DNA from: Palsa-504 sp963839095
GTDB taxonomy: Bacteria > Actinomycetota > Actinomycetes > Streptosporangiales > Streptosporangiaceae
Assembly (NCBI GenBank): GCA_963839095.1
Contig: CAWIUF010000052.1
Coordinates: forward strand, 28,671 to 92,670
Length of the DNA stretch: 64,000 nucleotides
Direction: 5' to 3'
Shown in pieces: positions 44,650 to 53,921 of the stretch (positions are counted from its first letter, which is position 1; every line of letters begins with the position of its first letter). The notes under the pieces are model-generated. The model had not been told where the DNA came from and ran no database searches. It worked only from the letters and a program-made list of their open reading frames with translations. Position numbers and translations under genes: made by a program.

Positions 44650-46143
44650 ATGCTGAACGTTGCCGTTGTCGGCTCGGGGCCGGCCGGTCTTTACGCCGCC
44701 GAGGCGCTGGTCAAGCAGGCGGCCGCACTGCCGGTGCCGGTTCCGGTCCGGGTCGATGTGCTCGATCGCCTGCCCACGCCTTACGGGCTGGTCCGGTACG
44801 GGGTCGCGCCGGACCACAAGTCGATCAAGTCGATCGCGCAGTACCTGCGCAAAGTGCTGGAGAGCCCGGACGTCCGGTTCGTGGGCGGGGTTCACCTCGG
44901 CGAGGACGTCACCCGCGACGACCTGCTGGCGGCGTACGACGCGGTGATCTACGCGACCGGGGCGATGCGGGACCGGCGGCTGGGCATCGACGGCGAGGAC
45001 CTGCCGGGCAGCTACGCGGCCACCGACTTCGTCAACTGGTACTGCGGCCACCCGGACGTGGACGCCACCGCGTTCACCCTCGACGCCGAGTCGGTCGCGG
45101 TGATCGGCGTCGGCAACGTCGCCGTCGACGTGGCCCGGATCCTGGCCCGCGACCCGGCCGAGCTGCACACCACCGACGTCCCGCAGCCCGTGCTCGAGGC
45201 CCTGCACGCGAGCAAGGTGCGCGAGGTCCACATGATCGGCCGCCGCGGGCCCGCGCACGCCAAGTTCACCACCAAGGAACTGCGCGAGCTCGGCGAGCTG
45301 CCCGGTGTCGAGGTCGTCGTGCACGCCGACGAGGCCGACCTGAGCGCGTTCGACCTGGCCGGCGAGGGGGTCGCGCTGACCGAGTCGGACCGGCGGGTGC
45401 GCGGCAACATGGTGGCGATCGCCAAGTGGGCCCAGGGGGAGACGCCCGAGCCCGCCGCCACCGGGCACAGCCGCCGGCTGACCGTCCGGTTCTGGCTGCG
45501 GCCGGTCGAAATCCTCGGGACCGAACGGGTGAGCGGAATCACCCTGGAACGTACCAGGCTCGACGCGCAGGGACGCCTCGGCGGCACCGGTGAACTCGAG
45601 ACGCTCAGTGCCCAGATGATCCTGCGGTCGGTGGGATACCAGAGCGTGCCGTTGCCCGGGGTGCCCTTCGACGCGCGCGCCTCGGTGGTGCCGAACGCCC
45701 TCGGCCGCGTCCTCGGTGCCGACGGCGCGCCGCTGCCCGGCGAGTACGTGGCCGGCTGGCTCAAGCGCGGCCCGACCGGCGTGATCGGCACCAACAAGTC
45801 CGACGCCGCCGAGACCGTCCGCTGCCTGCTCGAGGACCTGGCCGGCGGTCCGGGCGAGGGTGACACCCCGCTGCCGCGGGCCGGAATGCTCCGGTACCCC
45901 GACGGACTCGCCCAGGGCGCGGACGTCACCGAGCTGGCCGGAGCCTCGCCATCGGCCGCGGGCGACGAGTGGCCGCTGGCGGCCGTGCTCGCCGGGCGCG
46001 GGATCACGCCGGTCTCGTACGCCGAGTGGCTCCGCATCGAGACCGCGGAAACCGACCTGGCTAAAGCGCTCGGCCGCGGCGAGCGCGTCAAGCTGCACAA
46101 TGCCGCCGCGATCTGGTCCGCCTGCCGCCCCATTGAAGAATAG
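44650..46143 (+). CDS. fprA: FAD-dependent ferredoxin/NADP+ reductase, FprA type
   Basis: 497 residues from ATG at 44650. It has two Rossmann domains: FAD-binding VAVVGSGPAGLYAAEAL at the N-terminus and NADP-binding SVAVIGVGNVAVDVARILARD near residue 155. GYLxRYGVAPDHKSIKSIAQYL-like and GWLKRGPTGVIGTNKSDAAETV are typical of the adrenodoxin-reductase-like FprA of mycobacteria. It transfers electrons from NADPH to ferredoxin, for example for P450s or desaturases. It starts right after dxs. A perfect 17-bp hairpin closes the unit at 46168-46210. Confidence 0.95.
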   Translation: MLNVAVVGSGPAGLYAAEALVKQAAALPVPVPVRVDVLDRLPTPYGLVRYGVAPDHKSIKSIAQYLRKVLESPDVRFVGGVHLGEDVTRDDLLAAYDAVIYATGAMRDRRLGIDGEDLPGSYAATDFVNWYCGHPDVDATAFTLDAESVAVIGVGNVAVDVARILARDPAELHTTDVPQPVLEALHASKVREVHMIGRRGPAHAKFTTKELRELGELPGVEVVVHADEADLSAFDLAGEGVALTESDRRVRGNMVAIAKWAQGETPEPAATGHSRRLTVRFWLRPVEILGTERVSGITLERTRLDAQGRLGGTGELETLSAQMILRSVGYQSVPLPGVPFDARASVVPNALGRVLGADGAPLPGEYVAGWLKRGPTGVIGTNKSDAAETVRCLLEDLAGGPGEGDTPLPRAGMLRYPDGLAQGADVTELAGASPSAAGDEWPLAAVLAGRGITPVSYAEWLRIETAETDLAKALGRGERVKLHNAAAIWSACRPIEE

Positions 46144-46167
46144 CCGGGAATTACCCCTTCGCGTCAT

Positions 46168-46210
46168 CGTGCCTATTTGCCTCCTGCCTATCGGGAGGCA
46201 AATAGGCACG
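46168..46210. terminator. Perfect 17-bp-stem hairpin after fprA
   Basis: The arms 46168-46184 and 46194-46210 pair without mismatch around a 9-base loop (TGCCTATCG). It lies 25 bases after the fprA stop. Although it has no U-tract, stem length and position indicate a transcription terminator or mRNA 3'-end stabiliser. Bases 46156-46167 before it match the outer arm of the hairpin at 2274-2324. Confidence 0.7.
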
Positions 46211-46393
46211 TTCATTTATGACTTATTTCCGGGCCAGCTGACCCGGTAGACCTGATGTTCCTGGTGCTTAAGTTGTCTATGTGACTTCGCCGCGTATCGC
46301 CTGCTGCGTGCCGTCTGACCGGAATGTCACTACCCGCCCGCATCATGGTGCCGAAGGCGGGACAGCCACGGTGGACGATGGAGGCAACCGGAA

Positions 46394-46682
46394 ATGCAAG
46401 ACCACAATGGCGTCCTGATGATGCAGCGCGTGCTGCTCGCGGGAACACTCGGACTGGCCATGGCGCGCAAGGCGGCGGCGATTCTGGAAGGCGGCCCCGG
46501 ACCGCCAGCCGCCGCGCGAGGCCGATGGCGCGGTGCTGCGGGCGATCCTCGACGCGGCCAACGAGTGCCTCGGGCACTTCGACGACCGGCCGGCCGGGGA
46601 GCGGTGGTGCGACACGATGTTCCACCTGCTCGACCTGGCGGCGTTCGCCGCCGAGTTCGGCGACGAGACCGAGGGCTGCTAA
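46394..46682 (+). pseudogene. Small hypothetical protein, frame broken at about 46505
   Basis: The ATG at 46394 reads MQDHNGVLMMQRVLLAGTLG then LAMARKAAAILEGG. After this the frame becomes Arg-rich. A different frame carries a regular, charged and clearly protein-like sequence to a TAA at 46680-46682: EADGAVLRAILDAANECLGH, then FDDRPAGERWCDTMFHLLDL and AAFAAEFGDETEGC. Joined, it gives about 96 residues with one amphipathic N-terminal helix and three cysteines. No family is recognised. A G+C-rich hairpin follows. The region before it (46211-46393) shows no gene. Confidence 0.5.
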
Positions 46683-46687
46683 GAAGG

Positions 46688-46730
46688 CCGGCCGGGCCGG
46701 GCGGGGCACGTTCACTCCCCCGGCCCGCCG
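46688..46730. terminator. G+C-rich hairpin after small hypothetical gene
   Basis: GGCCGGGCCGGGCGGGG is followed, after about nine bases, by CCCCCGGCCCGCCGG. Most positions pair, with one bulge. It lies directly after the TAA at 46682. Confidence 0.45.
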
Positions 46731-46855
46731 GTCGTGCGCATTAAGTGCGACAAAACTGGCACGGAAAATCAGCCCGGGTCCTATTAAAAATCGATAAACA
46801 GGATTAGCGCGGTCCGGCACGGGGAACGGCTCAATCATCGCCAGATAGGACCGCA

Positions 46856-47524
46856 ATGAGAAGGTACGGCCAAATCGGATGGCGTATGGTCGCGATAGCG
46901 GCCTTTGTCGGCACCGCCGCGCTCGCCGTCGTGCTGACCCGCGCCCCCGGGAGCACCGTGGCTGCCTTGTCCTCCGAATTCTCCGGCCCCGCGTGCGCGG
47001 CATCCGGCCTCGAAGCCTGGCTCGGCGCCGCCGCCACGGACCGGGCAGGCACCGGCCTGAGCCACGAGGGCGGCACCTACTACACGCTGGAATTCACCAA
47101 CGTCTCGCACCAGGCCTGCCGCCTGTACGGCTACCCGGAGGTGGCGGCCTACCAGGCCAGCCCGGTGACCGGGCAGAACCCGGCGGCGGGCAGCCGGATC
47201 GGCGGCGCGGCGGTCCGCGACACCTCGGTCCGGCCGCAGCCGGTGATGCTCGCGCCCGGGGCGACGGCGCACGCGGTGCTGCGGGTCGTGCTCACCGCGA
47301 GCACCCAGCCGGCCGGCTGCACGCGGGTGACCGCCGAGGAACTCGGGATCACGCTGCCGGCCCAGGGCCGGTCCGCGTTCGTGCCCGCGCACATCGCGTT
47401 CTGCACGGGCCAGGGCTCCGTCTCGCTGAGCGTCCAGGCCATCCAGGCCCGGCCGGGCATCCCCGGCTACGCCCGGATGCCCTGCACGTTTCCTACCGGG
47501 CATCCAGCGGGGACAATGAGCTGC
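46856..47524 (+). CDS. DUF4232 secreted/anchored domain, open in frame into ppk
   Basis: From ATG at 46856 (MRRYGQIGWRMVAIAAFVGT) there is an N-terminal hydrophobic segment of about 20 residues, a signal or anchor. The extracytoplasmic DUF4232 domain follows (about 170 residues). It has the diagnostic YYTLEFTNVSHQACRLYGYPEVAAY, VMLAPGATAHAVLRVV and C-terminal AHIAFCTGQGSVSLSVQAIQ. Six cysteines are present, as usual for these exported proteins. Relatives end near this point, but here no stop is found and the frame runs into polyphosphate kinase, giving a 931-residue open frame. Either a stop was lost by an indel or mutation, or there is a real fusion. The ppk homology starts at ATG 47525. DUF4232 function is unknown. 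Confidence 0.7.
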
Positions 47525-49651
47525 ATGGGTGTCAGCCAGATCAGCCTTCCCGCGGAAGGACACGAGGAAGAAGGGGCGCTGCCGGGTTCCGGGACCGCGC
47601 TGCCTGACGAGCGTTACCTGGACCGTGAGGAGAGCTGGCTCAGATTCAATGAGCGGGTGCTCGAGCTGGCCGAGGACGAGTCGGTCCCGCTGCTCGACCG
47701 GGTGCGGTTCCTCGCCATCTTCGCCACCAACCTGGACGAGTTCTTCATGGTCCGGGTAGCGGGCCTGGTGCGCCGGATGGTGGCCGGCTTCCCGGCCGAG
47801 GGCACCGGGGTGCTGCTGCCGGGGCAGGTCCTCGAGAACACCCTGGAGCTGGCGGGCGAGCTGACCGTCCGGCACGCCCGCGCGTTCAGCGAGCGCATCA
47901 ACCCCGAGCTGGCCGAGCACCAGATCGAGATCCTGCGCTGGAAGGAGCTCTCGGCCGGCGAGCGCGACAAGCTCGGTGACCTGTTCCGGCAGCGCATCTA
48001 CCCCGTGCTCACCCCGCTGGTGGTGGACCCGGCCCACCCGTTCCCGTTCATCTCCGGCCTGTCCCTCAACCTCGCGGTCATGATCGCGGACCCGCGCACC
48101 GACGCGACGATCTTCGCCCGGGTCAAGGTGCCGCCGCTGCTGCCCCGGTTCCTGGCCGTGGCGCCGAACCGGTTCGTGCCGATCGAGGACGTGATCGCGG
48201 CCCACCTGACCGACCTGTTCGGCGACGTGGAGATCATCGAGCATCACGCGTTCCGCGTCACCAGGATCAGGGACCTGGAGGTCGACGAGGAGCTCACCGA
48301 GAACCTGCTGAAGGCCATGGAGCGGGAGCTGGTGCGGCGCCGGTTCGAGCCGGCCGTCCGGCTCGAGGTCGAGGACACCATGTCCGCCGACGTGCTCGAG
48401 CGGCTGGTCACCGAGCTGGACGTGCACCGCAGCGCGGTCTACCGGGTCCCCGGCCCGCTCGACCTGAGCGGCCTGTTCACCATCGCCGACCTGAACATCG
48501 GCGAGCTGCGGTACCCGGCGTTCGTCCCCTCCACCCGGGTCGTCGCCCAGGACAACAGCATCTTCACCGCCATCGCCGAGCGCGACATCCTGGTCCACCA
48601 CCCGTACGACTCCTTCGCCGCGTCGGTGGAGAAGCTGATCGACGAGGCGGCCGACGACCCGCGGGTGCTGGCCATCAAGCAGACGCTCTACCGGACCAGC
48701 GGCAAGTCCCCGATCGTGGAAGCGCTGATCGACGCGGCCGAGGCGGGCAAGCAGGTCGTCGTGGTGGTGGAAATCAAGGCCAGGTTCGACGAGCGCGCTA
48801 ACATCGCCTGGGCACGCAAGCTCGAGGAAGCGGGCTGTCACGTCGTCTACGGCTTCGTCGGGCTGAAGACGCACTGCAAGATGGCGCTGATCGTGCGCGA
48901 GGAGCCAGACGGGACGCTGCGCCGGTACTGCCACCTCGGCACCGGCAACTACCATCCGACCACGGCCCGCGTCTACGAGGACTACGGGCTGCTCACCGCG
49001 GACCCCGCGGTCGGCGAGGACGTCACCGCGCTGTTCAACCACCTCACCGGGTACAGCCGCACCGGGGCCTACCAGCGGCTGCTGGCGGCGCCCGAGTCGC
49101 TGCGGGACGGCATCGTCAGCCGGATCGCCCGGCAGGCGGAGCGGGCCCGGGCCGGCCAGCCGGCCAAGATCGCGTTCAAGACCAACGCGCTCGTCGACGA
49201 GGTGGTGGTGGACGCGCTCTACCGGGCGTCGCAGGCGGGCGTGCCGGTGGACCTGTGGGTGCGCGGCATCTGCACGCTGCGCCCGGGCATCGCCGGGCTC
49301 TCCGAGAACATCAGGGTCCGCAGCGTGCTCGGCCGGTTCCTCGAGCATTCCCGGGTCTACGCGTTCGGCACCGGGGATGACGAAGACAGCGAAGTCTGGA
49401 TCGGCAGCGCCGATATGATGCACAGGAACCTGGACCGCCGGGTGGAGCTGCTGGTCCGCATCGCCGACCTCGGCCACCAGCGCGGCGTCCGCCGGTTCAT
49501 GGACATGGGCATGGACGACGGGACTTCGAGCTGGTGGCTGAACGCGGACGGGTACTGGACCAGGCACAGCCGGGACGAGGCCGGGAGCCCGCTCACGGAC
49601 GTGCAGGAGACCCTGGTGCGGGAACGGCGGGTCCGCTCGGCCGATGACTGA
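47525..49651 (+). CDS. ppk: Polyphosphate kinase 1
   Basis: 708 residues from ATG at 47525 (MGVSQISLPAEGHEEEGALP), the usual length of actinobacterial PPK1. It makes inorganic polyphosphate from ATP. Domains in order are N (DERYLDREESWLRFNERVLE, FLAIFATNLDEFFMVRVAGL), H (VLTPLVVDPAHPFPFISGLSLNL), C1 and C2. The autophosphorylated His lies in GLKTHCKMALIVREE. RYCHLGTGNYHPTTARVYEDYG and WIGSADMMHRNLDRRVELL are the phospholipase-D-like catalytic blocks. The frame is open upstream into a DUF4232 segment (46856). A fused protein would place this cytoplasmic enzyme outside the membrane, so separate translation is more likely. The stop overlaps mutT1 by eight bases, as in the ppk-mutT1 pair of mycobacteria. 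Confidence 0.93.
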   Translation: MGVSQISLPAEGHEEEGALPGSGTALPDERYLDREESWLRFNERVLELAEDESVPLLDRVRFLAIFATNLDEFFMVRVAGLVRRMVAGFPAEGTGVLLPGQVLENTLELAGELTVRHARAFSERINPELAEHQIEILRWKELSAGERDKLGDLFRQRIYPVLTPLVVDPAHPFPFISGLSLNLAVMIADPRTDATIFARVKVPPLLPRFLAVAPNRFVPIEDVIAAHLTDLFGDVEIIEHHAFRVTRIRDLEVDEELTENLLKAMERELVRRRFEPAVRLEVEDTMSADVLERLVTELDVHRSAVYRVPGPLDLSGLFTIADLNIGELRYPAFVPSTRVVAQDNSIFTAIAERDILVHHPYDSFAASVEKLIDEAADDPRVLAIKQTLYRTSGKSPIVEALIDAAEAGKQVVVVVEIKARFDERANIAWARKLEEAGCHVVYGFVGLKTHCKMALIVREEPDGTLRRYCHLGTGNYHPTTARVYEDYGLLTADPAVGEDVTALFNHLTGYSRTGAYQRLLAAPESLRDGIVSRIARQAERARAGQPAKIAFKTNALVDEVVVDALYRASQAGVPVDLWVRGICTLRPGIAGLSENIRVRSVLGRFLEHSRVYAFGTGDDEDSEVWIGSADMMHRNLDRRVELLVRIADLGHQRGVRRFMDMGMDDGTSSWWLNADGYWTRHSRDEAGSPLTDVQETLVRERRVRSADD

Positions 49652-50575
49652 TGCCACCCTCGCGGCGGGCGCGGCCATCTGGCGGCATGCCGCGGAACCG
49701 GAATCAGGGGAGGCCGAGGTCCTCCTGGTCCACCGGCCCGCGTACGACGACTGGTCCCTGCCCAAGGGCAAGAGCGAGCCGGGCGAGCACATCCTGCTCA
49801 CCGCGGTGCGCGAGGTCCTGGAGGAAACCTGCGTCCGGCCGGTCCTCGGTCCCCGCCTGCCCACCGTGGAGTACATCAGCTGGGGCCGCCCCAAGCGGGT
49901 CAGCTACTGGGCGGCGTTCAGCGCCGGGCTCGAGGCCGCGCCCGGCCAGGAGATCGACGCGATCTCCTGGCTGCCGCTGGCGCAGGCCCGCAAGCAGCAG
50001 GCGGACACCCACGACGACCCGGTGATCTCCGCCTTGCGCCCGCATCAGACGGTGCCGCTGATCGTAGCCCGGCACGCCTCGGCCGGGCGCAAGGCGGACT
50101 GGCCCGGCGACGACGCCGTGCGCCCGCTCGACGAGCAGGGCGAGGCCGACGCCCGCGTGCTGGCCGGGCTGCTGGCCTGCTTCGCGCCCGCCGCGCGGGT
50201 GATCAGCTCGCCCGCGCTGCGCTGCACCGAGACCGTGCGCCCGTACGCGGAAGAGTTCGGGGGCACCGTCGAGGAGCGAGGCCTGCCTGGTCCCGTTCGG
50301 GCGCTCCCCGGATTTCCCCTCCCGGACGGAGCAGGCCGACGCGCTCCGGCACCTGCTCTCCGGCCTGGTGGAGCAGCGCCGTCCCGGCCGTCCTGTGCCT
50401 GCACCGGGAGAACCTTCCCGAGGTCCTCGCGCAGGTGTGCGCGGCCCTCGGCGCGCCCGCCGCGGTGCCCGCGGACCCGGCGCTGCCCAAGGGCGGGTTC
50501 TGGGTCGCGCACGTCATCAAGGACGGGATCGGGGGAGCCGGGGAACTGGCCGCCCTCGAGCGCTACGAGCCCTGA
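49644..50575 (+). pseudogene. mutT1: MutT1-type Nudix hydrolase with C-terminal histidine phosphatase domain, two frame breaks
   Basis: From ATG at 49644, overlapping ppk. The Nudix box reads GKSEPGEHILLTAVREVLEETC within residues 1-130. After a linker the SixA-like domain starts PLIVARHASAGRKADWPGDD (RHA catalytic motif) with VISSPALRCTETVRPYAEEFG. The frame is lost at about 50275. A second frame carries ACLVPFGRSPDFPSRTEQADALRHLL, and after about 50385 a third gives CLHRENLPEVLAQVCAALGA and GGFWVAHVIKDG to the stop at 50575. Such two-domain proteins (M. tuberculosis Rv2985) degrade 8-oxo-dGTP or diadenosine polyphosphates. The full length would be about 310 residues. Two indels are the likely cause. 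Confidence 0.85.
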
Positions 50576-51270
50576 ACCTCGGAGCTCGCCGGGGCGGCCG
50601 GGCCCGGCTCGCTCTCGCCGCCCGCGGCCGCCCGGCGGCGGCGGGTCACGCGCCAGGCGATGTACCCGGCTGCCAGCACGGCCAGGACAGCCAGCGCGTA
50701 CAGCGAGTACCGGTTGATGTCGGCGTAGATCGTGTCGATGTGGTCGCCGGCCACGTCCCCGATGGTCACCCAGGTGGCGACCCAGGCGCACCCGCCGATC
50801 ACGTTGAAGATGGCGAAGGTGAGCCAGCGCATCTCGGTGATGCCCGCGATGATGCCGTTGGCCTCGCGCAGCCCCACGATGTACCGGGCGATGACCACGA
50901 CGAAGCCGCCGTAGCGGTCCACGATCGACTCGGCCCGGTCCAGGTGGTGGTGCTTGATCATGACGTACTTGCCGTAGCGCAGGACCAGCTCGCGCCCGGC
51001 GAACCGGCCGATGAGATAGCCGATCTCGGCGCCCAGCACCGACGCGACCAGCGCCACGATCCCGACGACGACGACGTTCAGGCCGGCCCGGCCGGTCCCG
51101 GCGAAGATCGCGCCGGCGATCATCGCGAGCTCCCCGGGCACCACCGGGACGCCGATGTTCTCCAGCAGCAGCAGGAGCGCGATGGCCCAGTACCCGTAGT
51201 GGTCGAGCGGGCCGGCCAGGGAATTGAGGAAACCCGGCAGCGGGGCCGCCCCGCTCGCGAGAACGCCCAC
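50563..51270 (-). CDS. DedA family membrane protein
   Basis: 235 residues from GTG at 51270. The family signatures are visible: LLENIGVPVVPGELAMIAGAI, GAEIGYLIGRFAGRELVLRYGKY, DRYGGFVVVIARYIVGLREANG, and a C-terminal helix followed by Arg-rich and Pro/Ser tails. The E..G.P.P.E and F.R..P.(here YIVGLREANG) motifs are those of DedA/VTT proteins, now thought to flip undecaprenyl phosphate or phospholipids. It is convergent with mutT1, sharing 13 bases, and 24 bases downstream of the RNase D stop on the same strand. Confidence 0.9.
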   Translation of the reverse strand: MGVLASGAAPLPGFLNSLAGPLDHYGYWAIALLLLLENIGVPVVPGELAMIAGAIFAGTGRAGLNVVVVGIVALVASVLGAEIGYLIGRFAGRELVLRYGKYVMIKHHHLDRAESIVDRYGGFVVVIARYIVGLREANGIIAGITEMRWLTFAIFNVIGGCAWVATWVTIGDVAGDHIDTIYADINRYSLYALAVLAVLAAGYIAWRVTRRRRAAAGGESEPGPAAPASSEVQGS

Positions 51271-51294
51271 GCTCAGTCAGTCCCCGGGCTGGCG

Positions 51295-52634
51295 TCACCG
51301 GGGCTCGGCGTCACCCGGGGCCGGTTCACTCAGGTCGGCCACGTCCGCGTCGGAGGCCGCGGCCTTCGGGTTGGTCAGGGCCTCGGCCACCGGTCCGGCG
51401 GTCAGCTCGATCTGCCACGGCCGGGCGCCGTAGCCGGCCAGCGCCTGCGCCACGGCCTGCTCGTCGGCGACCCGCGGGGGATCCCAGCTGAGCCTGCGCA
51501 GCGCGTCGGGGGAGAGCAGGTTCTCCACCGGCAGCTTGCTGTCGGCGGCCAGCGCGGTCACCACCGCGCGCGCCGCCGCCAGGCGCTCGGCGGCGGCGGG
51601 ATCGCGCTCGGCCCAGCGGTGCGCCGGGGGCGGCCCGTTCGCGGCTGCCCCGCCGGTGGTCTCCGGCAGCTCGTGGTCGGCGCTGGCCCGCGCCCGGGCC
51701 ACCGCGGCCAGCCAGTCCTTCTCGTGCCGCCGGGCCTGCCGGCCGGCGAACCCGCTGATCTTGATCAGCTGGGCGTGGTTGGCCGGGTACGACCTGGCCG
51801 CGTCGACGATGGCCGTGTCCGGCAGCACGCGCCGCGGCGACAGGTCGGCGACCTGGGCGATCCGGTCCCTGGTGTTCCACAGTTCCCGCACCACCGCCAG
51901 GCCGCGGCGGGACTGCACCCGGTGGATGCCCGACGTGCGGCGCCACGGGTCCGGCCGGGCCGGGGCCGGGCGGGCCGCGAGCACGGCCTCGAACTCCTGG
52001 CGGGCCCACTCCGTCTTGCCCTGCTCGGCCAGCTCGGCGGCCAGGGCGTCACGGAGGTCGGTCAGCACTTCCACGTCGAGGGCGGCGTAGCGGAGCAGCT
52101 CCTCGCGGAGCGGGCGGGTCGACCAGTCGGCCGCCGAGTGCCCCTTCTCCAGGTGGAAGCCGAGCACCTCCTCGACCAGGGTGCCCAGGGCCACCCGCGG
52201 GTAGCCGAGCAGCCGCCGGCCAGCTCGGTGTCGAAGAGCCGCTGCGGCCGGTAGCCGATCTCGGCCAGGCACGGCAGGTCCTGCGACGCCGCGTGCAGCA
52301 CCGCCTCGGCGTCGGCCAGCGCGGCGTCGACGCCGGCCAGCTCGGGACAGGCGATCGGGTCGATGAGGACGGTCCCCGACCCGGCCCGGCGGAGCTGGAC
52401 CAGGTACGCGCGCTGGCCGTAGCGGTAGCCCGAGGCCCGCTCGGCGTCGACCGCGACGGGTCCCTCGCCGCGGGCCAGCCGGTCGGTGGCCTCGGCGAGC
52501 GCGGCTTCGGTCTCGATGACCGGCGGCAGGCCGTCGCGCGGCTCGAGCAGGGGGATGACGCCGCCAGCCTCGGTGCCTTCTGGGGCGCGCGTGTCGGCGG
52601 AGCCGCCACCCGGCCGCTCGGTACTTGCGCTCAC
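51295..52634 (-). pseudogene. rnd: Ribonuclease D (3'-5' exonuclease with HRDC domain), frame broken at about 52215
   Basis: ATG at 52634 overlaps the stop of DUF3000 by ATGA. The DEDD exonuclease motifs are all present: VAVDAERASGYRYGQRAYLVQL (Exo I), LHAASQDLPCLAEIG (Exo II) and LLRYAALDVEVLTDLR (Exo III). The frame changes after FDTELAGG near 52215 and resumes as RRLLGYPRVALGTLVEEVLG. The HRDC domain follows at about residues 215-300 (WNTRDRIAQVADLSPRRVLPDTAIVDAA), then a C-terminal extension. Joined length is about 446, typical for actinobacteria. The enzyme trims RNA 3' ends. The order DUF3000-rnd is the actinobacterial standard. Confidence 0.88.
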
Positions 52635-53281
52635 CCGTGCCCCGGCTGACGCAGTGCCCGGGTTCCCGGGGGTTCGAGGCCGGCCGCGGCGGACATGCAG
52701 TCACACCAGGCCGCGATGTGCGCCGGGAGGTCGAGGACGCCGGTGTCGCCGGTGGCGGCGAACCCGTGCTGGTGGCCGGGCCCGGTCGGGGACCAGGAGG
52801 CGCGCAGCTCGAATCCGGTCAGCGGAACCTCGTCCCGCTTGGCTCCGAACCCCTCGGTGATGACCCTGGTCACGGTCCCGCTCGGGGCGGTGTACCCCGG
52901 GACCTGCGCGTCCAGGGCCTCGGCGAGCCAGCTCCAGCCGACCTCGCCGAGCAGCGGGTCGGCGGCCATCTCCGGCTCGACGTCGGCCCGGACGTACGCC
53001 ACCAGCCGGAAGAAGCCCTCCCAGCCCTGCTGGCCGTCCGGATCGTAGAGCAGCACCAGCCGTCCCCAGGCCACGTCCACCTCACCGCGCTGGACGGTGG
53101 CCGCGACGGCCGTGGCGTACGGTGCCAGCCGCTTCGGGGCCGGAACTTCCTCGAACTCCAGGCCAGCCCGGCACTGGGCATCCTGGCCGGCCGCGAAGGC
53201 CGCCACCGCCGCGGCGAACGTCGTCTCCGCGGCGGAGTCCTGCTCCTTGTCCTGGGCTGTTTCCAACGGCGTTCCCGTCAT
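52631..53281 (-). CDS. DUF3000 protein
   Basis: 216 residues from ATG at 53281. The frame is open upstream to 53407 and includes other ATGs (53299, 53407), so the start is a choice based on the length of relatives. Core motifs are AAVAAFAAGQDAQCRAGLEFEEVPAPKRLAPYATAVAA, DVAWGRLVLLYDPDGQQGWEGFFRLVAYVRADVEPEMAADPLL, and GAKRDEVPLTGFELRASWSP. DUF3000 proteins are actinobacterium-specific (Rv2680) with unknown function and always precede rnd. They are co-translated with it here. The domain composition gives no catalytic hint. Confidence 0.87.
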   Translation of the reverse strand: MTGTPLETAQDKEQDSAAETTFAAAVAAFAAGQDAQCRAGLEFEEVPAPKRLAPYATAVAATVQRGEVDVAWGRLVLLYDPDGQQGWEGFFRLVAYVRADVEPEMAADPLLGEVGWSWLAEALDAQVPGYTAPSGTVTRVITEGFGAKRDEVPLTGFELRASWSPTGPGHQHGFAATGDTGVLDLPAHIAAWCDCMSAAAGLEPPGTRALRQPGHG

Positions 53282-53473
53282 CACCGAGATGCCCGCCATG
53301 GAATCGGAAACCGCCGTCGGCCGCTGTGGCGCACGTGACCGCGCGGGGCGCCGGTCTCCTGACCCGTCAGTCGCCCTCATGACCCGAGCGTACGTGTCGC
53401 TCATCATTTCTCACGCAGCGGAGTCCAGATTCATGCCTAAGCACCAAATTTTCTGCGGATTGTGTAGTAAGAG

Positions 53474-53498
53474 CCCTTCCGGCCGGAGCCGGAAAGGG
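53474..53498. terminator. Hairpin downstream of the zinc-ribbon gene
   Basis: CCCTTCCGGC and GCCGGAAAGGG pair over ten positions with one bulge around CGGA. It lies 30 bases after the stop of the zinc-ribbon gene on the minus strand and before the DUF3000 start. It would separate the two same-strand genes. Confidence 0.55.
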
Positions 53499-53528
53499 AA
53501 CCGGTAGCCCAGGCCCCGGGCCGTCCGG

Positions 53529-53747
53529 TCAGGCGGCCCTGATCGCGTTGTCGCTGCTGGCGTACCCGGATGCCGCCGGTACCCCGATGATCAGGGCATC
53601 GCCGCAGCTCGTGCAGCCCCATTCCGGGCAGTCGCCGTCCGGCACGTCGGGACAGCTCCCAAGGTCAGCGTGGAACCGCCCGAACGCCCGTTCCTCGCGG
53701 CACCCAGCGCAGTACCTGCTCACATGGGACCCGTCCAACTGCGTCAT
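53529..53747 (-). CDS. Small zinc-ribbon protein
   Basis: 72 residues from ATG at 53747, chosen because GAGGAGG precedes it by about six bases; the frame is open to 53843. Cysteines occur as CAGC near the start (SRYCAGCREERAFGRF), then single ones in SCPDVPDGDC, and CTSC in EWGCTSCGDALIIG. Together they can form a zinc ribbon with an extra cysteine pair. It has no assigned family that I recognise, though short Cys-rich proteins beside hemE are common in actinomycetes. It is divergent from hemE, whose start is 174 bases away. Confidence 0.75.
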   Translation of the reverse strand: MTQLDGSHVSRYCAGCREERAFGRFHADLGSCPDVPDGDCPEWGCTSCGDALIIGVPAASGYASSDNAIRAA

Positions 53748-53921
53748 CGGCGACCTCCTCAGGTGTGATTCCCCGTGTGTGATCCCCGTGCTGCGATCCG
53801 CCGCGGGCTTGCGGGTTGACAGGGTTGATGCCGATAGTGACACGCCGCCCGGCCCATCCGTGGGACCTCAGACGGCGTGTCTCCTCTCCGTCACCGTACG
53901 GTGATGTGAGACGATCCTGAC

